Shown here: piece after piece, positions 31,770-42,243 of the stretch
Layout: each line of letters begins with the position of its first letter
Numbering within the stretch: position 1 is the stretch's first letter
Assembly: GCA_947561395.2 (NCBI GenBank)
Contig: OX387182.1
Span: 6,558,595-6,622,594, forward strand
Length of the DNA stretch: 64,000 nt
Direction: 5' to 3'
From: Buxus sempervirens
Lineage: Eukaryota > Streptophyta > Magnoliopsida > Buxales > Buxaceae
Position numbers and translations under genes: made by a program
Notes under the pieces: model-generated
What the model saw: only the letters and a program-made list of their open reading frames with translations
Database searches by the model: none
Told to the model about the DNA's origin: nothing

Positions 31770-34723
31770 CATTGCATAAAAAGTACGATTTAGCGGCGGG
31801 TGTTTAGAGTCTTTTAGCAGCGGTCTTTTAATGACCGTAGCTAAAAGTCAAATTTTCTCCATCTCACCGTCTCAGTCTCAGTCTCACTCTCTGTTCCTTC
31901 CACTGTGTGTTAAAATAACATTGTGCCTTCGCCTGTCTTATTTTATGAGGATTTTTTATGAGATCGTTTCAGAGCCCTTCAGCAACGGAAGACTCAACGA
32001 GTAATCAGAGGTAGAAGAAGATTTAAGGTTTTTATGAAGAAAATGCTTCAGACTTCAAATGAGGACTCTTCAAGGGGGTGGAACAATGTCTTGCTTAGGA
32101 TTCTAATTGAGCCTCTTCAAGCCGAGATGCTCCTTACGTCTATTTGAACATCTAGGCACTTTTGGAGAAAACGAGTGAGGATCAGCAGTCGAAGCCTTGG
32201 TTCTCCAATGGCATTTCACCGTCTCTGGAGACCTAACCTCGGTAGATGACAACGCCAAATATATCGCAGGCTGGAGAGTTGCTGTAGCAGAAAGAGCATT
32301 GTATCGGAGAACATCTCATCCGCAGGAAGCATTGTCACTGGATCTTTGAGTTTGAACTCAAAATAACCTGCATCCTTGCCAGAAACATCCAGATCTAAAG
32401 CATTCCTCTATGACACCACGATCAGAAAACAAAAGGCAATTTACTTCATCAAATTTCTGTGATTCTCTGTGTTTAGAACTTTTCTGCTCTCAACTTAAGG
32501 CTTATTTTTATGATGTAGAACTAAAAATTTGCTCGATTGCTCAATTTCGGAAGGCACCTGTAACTCTTTCATCGCATTTCTTTCATTTATTTCTTCTCTA
32601 GTATGTTTATTCCAGATTTCTAGACGTGAAGTGCTTCAATTTGTCATCTAATTTTGTGTTTGCATTTTCATACTTTCATCAGAGGCTAGAAAAGAAATTC
32701 AATGTCCAGGAGACTCAAACAATGCAGCCACAAACAAAATCTAAGGTAATTTTGTCATTTTGAAGCTCTGTTTGAGTAATAAGCTTTAACATAGTATGGA
32801 TTGGTCATGCATTGCCATTAGCTATCATTTCTATCATGCTAAGTTACATCAAGTGGTTCTCCAACTAGAAAAGTTGACTTGAATAGGATGAAAGAACACC
32901 ATGATCACTGCAACTTTTGTCACAATATTTGTGTTCATTTGACCAAGTAGTTACAGATTGCCTAAGATGAGATTCTACCGTCATTGAGATGATCCTTTAA
33001 CTTGTCAATGCAGATGCATGTTGAAGCAAAAGGGGAAGCCTTATACTGCTTAAGTATTTTTTTCTCCAATTTTTTATTATTGTTTTCCCTTAATTTATGT
33101 AAATAAATTTCCAATATTCCATCATCTTAAACAATTTAAAAAAAAATCATCTTAAACAAAGTGCAGATTGTCTTGACTTCAATTTTTCTTTTTATACATA
33201 TTGTAGATTTTGGTTGCTACTTTGTGCTATGAAGAAATTGCAAATAAAAAGTTTGCACGTTAAAGTTAAACATAAAATGAGGTAATGGGTCCTTTCCAAT
33301 ATTATTTTGATGGGCTCCTTAATTTTGAGCATTAGTAACAGTACACGTACTTTTTTTCTCTGAACTTGTGATAGATGTGTTGTAAGCTTGAAGGCTGTAC
33401 AATCTAATCTAGTTCCAGGAATGGACTGCAGCCACTGGTGTCTAACTGGGTTAATGAAATGTGGGTTGAAGATGTTGTGGGTTACCCCAGACTAGTTAAA
33501 AAACTGAAAATGCTCAAGATAAAGCTAAGTGTTTGGAGAAAGCAATTGCTTCATAACCTTTAATTTCAGATTCATGAGAGGAGGGCAAAGTTGTTAGTGT
33601 GTCAGGTGAAGCTCCTAATTCCTTGCTTCTATAGTTGATTGTTGTGTAAAAGAGCATCTAACAATGTTCTGTGTATACGTGAAGAGAATGGATCTAAAAT
33701 TGTAGATCCTAAGAAGACTGTTTGTCTTTTTGGTTTGCAGGAGCAAAGGATATCAATTCTCAACAATGCAATTGCTTCTTTCACTGAAGAAATAGACTGC
33801 CACAAAGGAAAACTTGCAGTTAAAGAAGCACCAAGAGCTATGAGTGCCATTGAAGCCTAGTGCACTAAATTATAAATTTTAACTTGCACTTAAGGAAGCA
33901 TCTATTCTCTCTGTATCTCTCCCTTACTTATGGATGATATCTTCTTATCAAATTTTTTTAAGGATTAATGAGGTAGAAAACCTCATCACATCATTTATAA
34001 GTACCCATTGAAGCCTAGTAAACTAAAATAGAAATTTTATTTTGTTTTATATCTGTTGCTGAGTTGATTATATATATGTTGGTTCATATGAACGAACGAG
34101 ATGATAAACTATTTCCTGAATACATGGAAGGAAGTTAGTGGTGATGAAAGCAGTGAAGAAGAGGAAGATACCGGAATGGGTAAAATTGATTTTGAAAATA
34201 CGACTTCTGGGATAACAAAGTAGAAACAAGGCAAAGTTGAATGAGATGGGATCATTCCTTCCTCTCTTGTTTTTCCCCCACTTTCTATTAAAGAAAATTT
34301 TCTCTGTGTCTCGGTTCACTCTTCATGCTTTACATGTATGTATAGAACTAATTTCTGTGTATTCTGTCATTTTGCACTTTATGATCATGTCAATTTATTG
34401 CCCATTTTGCCCATCTATTTGTGTCATTAAGCCCTTTCTAATTTGCATATTTTTGTATGTAGGGCAGGGGCAACGGGCAACGGGCAGGGGCAAGGAGCAA
34501 GGGATGTCGGATATGGGACGGGCTGCTAAATTTTTTTTTTTAAAACGCAATATTTTGTGGTGGTTTTTTGATTGCCGCTAAAACTTAAAAACCCACCACT
34601 AAAAGATTTAGCGACATGACTTTCTGTGGCGGACAAGTGTTGGGTCCTGGAACTTTTAGTGGCAGTTTTTATAGCTTTACTGGCGGTTTTTGACCGCCGG
34701 TAAAGGTATGAATTTTTGTTGTG
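31770..34723. mobile_element. Degenerate CACTA element with captured gene sequence
   Basis: The left end (CATTGCATAAAAAG then TTTAGCGGCGGG) and right end (CCGCCGGTAAAGG then TTTTTGTTGTG) are mutated versions of CACTACAAAAA plus the GCGGCGG/CCGCCGG subterminal repeats of the clean CACTA at 40.6 kb. There is no transposase. The interior is unlike CACTA sequence and includes an exon-like block at 33741-33860 with a good acceptor. No clear 3-bp duplication was found. Confidence 0.5.
33741..33860 (+). pseudogene. Captured terminal exon inside the CACTA-like element
   Basis: After TTTTTGGTTTGCAG the frame reads EQRISILNNAIASFTEEID, then HKGKLAVKEAPRAMSAIEA and a stop: a charged helical, coiled-coil-like C-terminus of 39 residues. 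I do not recognise the parent gene. Upstream sequence to about 31900 has no clear frame, so only this exon is supported. Confidence 0.35.
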
Positions 34724-35435
34724 ATATGTAAATATAACCTACTTGAGACACGAGCACATTATACATGGGATATGAGTGTATGATGTGGTTTGTGTCTCAT
34801 GTATGAGGCGCTCGTGTCCCATGTAGGATGCATTCATATCCCATGTAATAAAGCTCGTATCCCATGTAAAATGCATTCATGTCCCAAGTAGATTACGTTC
34901 GTACCCCACTAGTTACAGTAAAGTGACACTACTTTTTAATTTTTTTCAAAAGTGACATTGCTGGTCAATTATATTTTAAAAGTGACCCTTTTCTACAAAT
35001 GAGATTTTTTTATCGAGGGTTTTAATTGAAAAAAAAAAAGGCCAAAAGGTGGCCATTTTCATATTTGGGGGCAATTACATTAAGTTTTAGGGATTTTAAG
35101 TAATATCTAAGAAGTATTAGCAAGAGTAGTTTTTAAAATAAAAAAAATTGAGGGGAGGCCAATTGCCCCCCTATCCCACCCCTTGGCTCCGACCCTATTT
35201 GGCAAGGAGGCCATGAGAATTTCCCTACAATTTGCCATTCCAATTCCATTATAAATTAACACCACATTCTGTCTCCTTTTTTCTGGTTCATTATGCATTT
35301 GGAAATTACTTTCATTATGCACCTATTGCCATCCCTATTTTTAAGTATTTAGATTTTTAGACTAAGCCTCTCAGACTTCTTTGCAAGGATGAAAATTCTG
35401 TTTTTCTTTCTTTTCCTTTCTTTCATGATTTTGAC

Positions 35436-35568
35436 TTTTTTTTTGGGTATGGATTAGGTTGGGGGATAGGGGACCAGCACATAGCTAGGACTCACGCACA
35501 CTTGATGAGAATGGGAATTGATCCCATGACCTGTGCTATTACCAGCATGGCATTTACCACCAGAGCAC
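35436..35568 (-). mobile_element. tRNA-derived SINE
   Basis: On the minus strand: A-box-like GCTCTGGTGGTAAA, B-box-like GGGATCAATTCCC and a terminal A-run (T-run at 35436-35444 on +). Flanked by GATTTTGAC at 35427-35435 and GATTTTCGAC at 35569-35578, a target duplication differing by one base. Confidence 0.65.
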
Positions 35569-35680
35569 GATTTTCGACTTTTATGAGTGCAAGACTAGCC
35601 CGATATTCTTTCTAGCCTCTAAACGAGTAAACTCTCTCAGGTTTTTTTTTTTTGATGCGAAACATAGCCATTGTATTAAC

Positions 35681-38600
35681 TTAATCAGAAATGAGGCGGG
35701 GCAGAGCCCTACCAGTACAGTCATTGTAGATCAGAGAAGCAATGTTCCTAGGTACATGTTTCAGCCAATAACAGGAATACTGGTCTAAAGCAAAATTTGC
35801 CAGTCCGTCAGCCACTGAATTTCCTTCTCTGTAAACTTTGGAAAACTTGATTGAGACAAACAAGGAGCATAGATGGCGAGCTTCATCAAGTAAATGATCC
35901 AATCTCCAGATGTTGAGATCCACATTTTCCAAACAGTTTTTTTTTTGATACGAACATTTTCCAAACAGTTGATGATGATTTGGGAGTTGCTTTCAAGAAT
36001 CGCTTTTGGAACATTGAGCGCTAGAGCTCCCTTGAGGCCTTCAATCATCGCTTGTGCTTCCGCATGGAGAACATCTGTGTCATCAATTGTAAGAGCTAGA
36101 GCACTTAGTAACCTGCCATCTTCATCTCTGATAGCAGCCCCCACCGCTGCCTTCCCCGGAGCACCTCTAGCGGCACCATCCACATTGATCTTGACCCACC
36201 CATGGTTGGGTCTCAGCCACCTGATGAACACCTCCTTGCGTTGCCTAGGGACCTTCACCGTTGATTCTTTCATGATAATTTTTGAGTCCTCTTGTAAAGA
36301 ATGAAAGAGGGAAGAGGTAGATGTCACAGATGGTTTAATGCTCTCAAACATCAGCTTATTTTGGGTGAGCCATATTGCCCAACACAGATTCGCCCAAGCA
36401 GCCATCCACAGTGCAGGTTCCAGCTCTTCGTTGCCTTGAATCTTCATGACATTATTGAAAACCTAGTCCCTTAAACTCCTTACCGCCCCTTGCTCAGGAA
36501 TCATGCCGCCCATCGTGCCGAACCAGATGGCACGAAGAAAATGACATTTAAAGAAAAGATGAAAGGATGATTCTTGTTCACCAAGACAAAGAGCACAATA
36601 TTCAACAGTGGCTCCTACTCTTGCATGAAGAAGGTCATTAGTAGCATTGGCATTCAAGATCGTTTTCCATAGAAATAATCTAATTTTTTGAGGGACCGGG
36701 ATGTGCCACAGCTTAAGCCACTCTTTTTCTTCAAAAGCAGTAACATCAAAGCAAGAGATCAGATTATAAGTAGAAGAGACCGAGAACTTGCCTGAGGTAG
36801 TTCCTTCCCAAACTAACCTGTCCTTTACCGCCACTTTGCTAATGGGGATTTTTCTGATTTGAGTAACAATGTGGGGGGGCCACACCTCTAGGAGTTTAGT
36901 TGGATCCCACACCCTCAGGTTCTGATCAATGAAAACTGCAACTTCCAAATCTTGATATGTGTTCGGCAGTTGTATTTCCTCATCCACGAAGCCTTTCCAC
37001 CAACCGGTATCCTTCAAGAGGATATTGCTTCCATCTGCTATGTGCCACCTGCTTGCCGAAAAGAAAGTCTTGCTGTTCTTACACACTCGCTTCCACAACC
37101 ACGAGGACGACCTTGAGGATTGGGCTTGGATAAAGGATTTGTTTGGAAAGTACTTGGCCTTGAGCAGCATTTTCCAGATCTTATCTTCATCGGTGTTGAG
37201 CATCCAAATTGCTTTGGTAAACATGGCTTCGTTGAATTTCTTGCTCTCTTTTATACTGAGGCCACCATGTCTCTTCGGCAAGCACACTCTTTCCCAACAG
37301 ATTGTGTGGAGGGTTTTGACTTTATCTTTTTTGTACCAAAAGAAGGACCGAGCTTCCCTATCAATAGTATCCGTCACTGTACGAGGGAGTTTCACGGCCG
37401 CCATTGTATACTGTCCCGCACTTAAGAGAGAGGAATTGATGAGTGTGGCTCTTCCCGCTTGAGTTAGGAACTTGGCTTTCCACCCCGTCAGCCTCTTATT
37501 TATACGTTGGAACAGCTCTTTAAAGTGCCAGGACTTTGGAGCATTCAAGAAGATTGGGATGCTTAAATACTTGCCTGGACTGTCCACAGGTCTTATGCCA
37601 AACAAACGAGCCATTCTCCCTCTGTTGAAGCCTTTAATGCAGGGGCTGAGGAATAATTCAGATTTGTCTAAATTTAGCTTGTGGCCTGCCATCTCCAAAA
37701 AAATGTTAGTGATGAACAGAAAATTTGAAATATTAGCACAATTTGCTCGACCAAAAAGGAGGAGGTCGTTGGCTAACAGGAGGTGATTAACAGGATCAGC
37801 CACATTAGACGCTTTGACACCATGTATAATATTTTCATTTTCGGCTCTAACCAACACAAAGGATAACACCTGCTGAGTAATAATGAAAATGAAAGGGGAT
37901 AGGGGATCCCCTTGCCTTATCCCCCTGGATGGCAAAATTCTGCCACTAGGGTTGCCGTTGATGAGCACAGAGTAAGAAACTGTGGAGATACAAAACATGA
38001 TCATATCAGTGAACTTTTGGTTAAAACTGAAAGCAACCAGGGTTGTCTTGATAAAGTCCCAGCTTAGCCTGTCATAGGCCTTGGCAAGGTCAAGTTTGAC
38101 AACAAATAACCCATTCTTGTTCCCTTTTTCTTAGATTTGATAGTGTGATACAGTTCATTGGCTGCAAAGATGTTATCTTGGATGACACGCCCCGGAACAA
38201 AGGCGCATTGCTGGGGATAGATCAAGTTGTTCATAATGGGGCTGAGTCTATCAACTAAGATTCTAGCAATGATTTTATAGATGAAATTGCACAAACTAAT
38301 GGGTCTGAAGTCACTGACTCTCCTGGGGTAATCTATTTTGGGAATTAGGACAATATGGGTGTAGTTGAGGTTTTTGTCAAAAAACCCATTGGTGAAAAAC
38401 CCATCCACCACCTTGTACACATCTGTCTTGATGATTTCCCAGTAGGTTTGGAAAAAGATTCCTTGGAACCCGTTGGGTCCAGGGCTCTTTAAGGCACCCA
38501 TCTTCTTGACAGCCCCCCAAATTTCCTCTTCAGTCACGGCCTTAGTGAACCCCTCATTGTCAGCATCAGAAATGATTTTTGGAAGAGAGTTCAGAAATGA

Positions 38601-39824
38601 TAGATCTTTATCAATGTTATCAGTAGAGTACATACCTTGGAAGTAATCGATAATTAATTGCTCCACTTCCTTACCATCCATGATTTCTTCATTGAAGTCA
38701 TTCCTGAGGGATACGATCCTGTTCTTGTGCTTCCTAGCAATCGTGGTGAGATGGAAGAACTTGGTATTGAGGTCCCCGTCTTGCAGCCATTTGATTCTAG
38801 ATCTCTGCATCCAAAATTGTTCCTGAGCCCTTAGAGCTCCAAAGTAATCCTTTTGCAATTGTCTTTCTTCCGCGATCATTAAAGCATTGTCACTGTGTTC
38901 CAAAATCTTTTGGATCTCTTTCAGCTCCCCATATAAGTGTTCGGCCCTCTTGTTGATATCACCCACTGTTTTCCTATTCCATTCACTCAGACAGTGTCGT
39001 AGCTTTCCCAGTTTCCCTTGCCAATTGTCTCTACTGCATTCCCAATTCTGCTTGATGATATGGTAGCAATTGTCCTCTTCAATTCAAAACTTCTCGAACC
39101 TGAATTGCCTTTTCTTCTTTCGAGATTGCTCGTTGTTTAGATTGAGACATAGCGGAGCATGATCCGATCCGATAATTGGGTCTTGCCATAGCACTGCATT
39201 GGGGAACATTAGGTTCCATTCCGTACATCCCATAACTCTATCAATTTTCTCCTTGATTCTGCCTAGCCCGGATCGTCCGTTGCACCATGAGAACATGCCC
39301 TTACTTGGTAAATCCATTAGGGAGCAGTCATTTAGAAGTTCAGAGAAAGATCGAGCTTTACAACCTTGTAAATTGTTTCCTCCACGTTTTTCGTGGTTGA
39401 ACATGACGACGTTGAAGTCCCCTATGAGACACCAGGGGGCAAGACATCTAGCCTTCACGGTTCTTAGGTGATCCCATTGCAGGGATTGTACATAGGCGTT
39501 GGAACTGGCGTGGACAAAGGTCATTTCGAAGCTGTTCAACTCCACCGAAACGGACATGTGAACACACCAGTCCTTAGCTCCAATCATGGTAACGGAACAA
39601 GAATTGTCCCAAAGGACACAAAAACCCTCGGCGTAGTCCTTAGCAGGAGAGCACCAAAAATTGGGAAAACCCATCTTTGTAACAAAAAATTCTGCAGATT
39701 TATCATTCAATAGTGTTTCTGACAACAGCAGCAAATTGGGCCTATTGATCCTAAGCAGGTTGCTTAAGTGTAACCTTGTCGGGGTTCGCCCAAGACCCTG
39801 ACAATTCCAGGCCATCACCTTCAT
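35681..39824 (-). pseudogene. LINE ORF2: endonuclease, reverse transcriptase, RNase H
   Basis: Starts MKVMAWNCQGLGRTPT. The endonuclease spans about 39824-39100 (LLLLSETL, WCLIGDFNVV, IGSDHAPL). Reverse transcriptase follows from about 38966 (LNYTHIVLIPKI, DFRPISLCNFIYKI, GIRQGDPLSPFIFI), then the zinc-binding region near 36600 (CALCLGEQESSFHLFFKC) and RNase H near 36220-35690 (GWVKINVDGAARG, HAEAQAMIEG, REGNSVADGLANFA). Inactive on several grounds: an in-frame stop near 39085 (Trp to TGA), a one-base deletion near 38121, an in-frame TAG at 36463, and a 32-bp insertion at 35939-35970. The RT active site reads LANDLLLF where FADDLLLF is expected, and an RNase H catalytic Asp is Asn (ESNSQ for ESDSQ). 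Confidence 0.88.
35939..35970 (-). mobile_element. Extremely 5'-truncated LINE insertion (15 nt) with 17-bp duplication
   Basis: ACATTTTCCAAACAGTT occurs at 35922-35938 and again at 35954-35970, separated by 15 nt: eight T followed by GATACGA. On the minus strand that is TCGTATC plus A8. The host LINE's own 3' end at about 35642-35662 is TCGCATC plus a long A-run, one mismatch in seven. This fits a target-primed insertion aborted after poly(A) and seven bases, and it explains the frame change in RNase H. Confidence 0.75.
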
Positions 39825-40924
39825 CCCGGGGGGTCAAAGCTGCCAATGTCAGAGGGGGGAAGCAGCTTAGAGGGGAACGAAGAATCGCCAACAAAGAATG
39901 ATGAATTATCAAATCTCCTTCTTTTGTCCAAACGGAGGTCTCCCTCCCTGTGGGATTTATGGAACAGTTCCTCTAAGGGCGTGGCTTGTCGCTTGGTTCG
40001 CTGGTTGTTCTTGGGCTGTGAGTGATAGCTTGGTTTATCGATGGACATCATACTGGGCTTGCTATGGGGCTGGTCAAGTTCATGTATAGTAAGATGGGGA
40101 GAAGCTTTGAGGACGATTGTGGGTTGGACATCAATGGGTTGGGAGTTAAAGGTAAAAAAGTTTGACACCAGCAAGTTTGGCCCATCCCAACGAGGCCCAA
40201 TCACCTCAGGCCGGCCACCACTGTCATTTGCCAGCTCCTACCCACACGTCATCACCTGAGAGGGCCTGGTCACTGTTCTGGCAGGACTCTCAGTTGCCTC
40301 GAGCCGCACGCCCGTCTCGTCGGCCAGAGGCACCCCTACCGACTGATGGGCAGCAGGGCGAGATGACTCAGGCGGGTCACTCACCGGGTTGTCCGTTCCG
40401 CCGCCCTTGGAGCTCGGCCCAGTCTTCATATGCTTCTTCTTCGGCAGTAACCTAAGGAGCGGGTTCTTCTGGCGAGTCATAGGGATTTTCAACGACCCAT
40501 TGTACTTCCTGCTCTCAATATTTGAACCATCCTCCGGCAAAGCCTTAAACGGGTTCGCATAGTGAACAATGGTATGACCCAGCAGACCGCATGAGCAGCA
40601 GAAAGGAGGCAAGTTTTCACACTACAAAAATGAAGAGAATTAGCGGCACCTTTTAGCAGCGGTAACCTAATTCCCGCCTCTAAAGGCACTATTACCGGCG
40701 GTAAAAGCACTTTCCGCCCCTAAAAATTCTTTTACCATTTTTTTCGCGCGGAAATTTTATGGCGCGCATTTTTTTAGCGCGAAATAGCCTTTAGCGGCGG
40801 TACTTACCGCCGCTATAGTACATTTTACCGGCGGAAACATATCTACCGCCAGTAACAAGTTGGCGGGAAGGTCGCGCCAAAAAAAGCCTTATTACCGGCG
40901 GTAGCAGTCCGCCGGTAATAACCC

Positions 40925-41167
40925 TTTTAGCGGCGGTAGGCCTATTACCGCCCCTAAAAGCCATATATTAGCGGCGGTAAACACTTTGCCGCCCCGAAAA
41001 GACCCTTTTAGCGGCGGTAGGCCTATTACCGCCCCTAAAAGCCATATATTAGCGGCGGTATACACTTTGCCGCCCCGAAAAGACCCTTTTAGCGGCGGTA
41101 GGCCTATTACCGCCCCTAAAAGCCATATATTAGCGGCGGTATACACTTTGCCGCCCCGAAAAGACCC
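40925..41167. repeat. 81-bp tandem repeat, three copies
   Basis: Units start at 40925, 41006 and 41087, each beginning TTTTAGCGGCGGTAGGCC and containing ATATATTAGCGGCGGTA. Copies are nearly identical. The period is a multiple of three, so long repetitive frames appear on both strands; these are not genes. Confidence 0.9.
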
Positions 41168-41916
41168 TTTTAGCGGCGGTAAACTAATTACCGCCCCTAA
41201 AAGCGAGTTTTCAGAGGCGGTACTGTCTTTACCGCCCCAGAAGAGACGTTTTAGCGGCGGTAATCTCTTTACCGCCCCTAAAAGTCCATTTTAGGGGCTC
41301 TAAAACGCTTACCGTCGTTAAAAAATTTGTCCGTGGGTGAAATAATGTGCACGTTTTACCGGCGGTTCCAAGAACCGCCGGTAAAACCCTGTTTTCACGT
41401 CCTTTACCGGCGGTTAAACCGCCGGTAAAGGGTTTTTTTCATTTTTTTGTAAAAGCTCGACTGCTACTGTGTTGGACCTTTAGAGGCGGTATCTAGCGCC
41501 GCTAAAACTACATTTTTAGGGGCGGTAAGTCAAGCACCGCCCCTAAAAGCCGGTTTTCAGAGGCGGTAAACGTATTACCGCCGCTAAAAGACATTTATTA
41601 AAAAATCATAAATTATTTTTAGCGGCGGTAACTTGCTTACCGCCGCTAAAAGACCATTTCTAATTATACAAGCGGGATTTTTCCCCGCGTTTCAATTTTG
41701 AATGTACATTTAGGGGCGGTAATTACCGCCGCTAAAAGTTTAAGTACATTTAGGGGCGGTAATTACCGCCGCTAAAAGTTTAAGCGCGATTTTCAAATTC
41801 AATTCAGCTCGTGGGTGCGGAAAATGTAAGGTTTAGCGGCGGTAATCTATGTGCCGCCGCTAAAACTCGAATCTATAAAAACCCGCCGAATCTCTTCTTT
41901 TCTTCAAGGTATGTTT

Positions 41917-42028
41917 TCTCTCTTTATCTCTCTCTCTTTCTCTCTCTTTATCTCTCTCTCTCTTTCTCTCCCTCTCTACTTCTCTCTCTCTCTCTCTCCA
42001 TCTCTCTCTCTCTTTCTCTCCCTCTCCG

Positions 42029-42059
<31 letters not shown>

Positions 42060-42149
42060 TTCTCTCCTTCTCCATCTCTCTCTCTCTCTCTTTGTCTCCC
42101 TCTCTACTTCTCTCTCTCTCTTTCTCTCCCTCTCTACTTCTCTCTCTCT

Positions 42150-42188
<39 letters not shown>

Positions 42189-42243
42189 TCTCTCTCTCTA
42201 TCTCTCTTTCTCTCCCTCTCCATCTCTATCTCTCTCTCCCCTC
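41917..42243. repeat. CT-rich simple-sequence tract
   Basis: About 330 bp of (CT)n broken by TTTCTC, CCATC and CTACTTC, inside the CACTA element. It yields spurious Ser/Leu-repeat frames. Confidence 0.95.

Larger units (their letters stand above)
31627..35070. mobile_element. TIR element family X, copy 1, split by a CACTA-like element
   Basis: Left terminus GGGAAAATTATGAAAAAGGG with CCACTTTTGG; the right terminus (reverse-complemented) is CCCCCAAATATGAAAATGG with CCACCTTTTGG. Internal direct repeats of about 25-30 bp (CGTATCCCATGTAA, CATGTCCCAAGTAG) lie at 34745-34905. The same termini and repeats occur at 53942-55054. Excluding the insert at 31770-34723 the element is about 490 bp. Probably a MITE; superfamily not determined. 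Confidence 0.5.

Noticed and set aside
36959-37786. Plus-strand frames of 101-167 codons
   Set aside because: Antisense shadows of the LINE reverse transcriptase; no known domains.
40892-41294. 27-residue protein repeat frames on both strands, at first glance a repeat protein or a CRISPR-like array
   Set aside because: The 81-bp unit repeats as a whole with no variable spacers, lies within CACTA subterminal repeats, and is open on both strands only because its period is a multiple of three.
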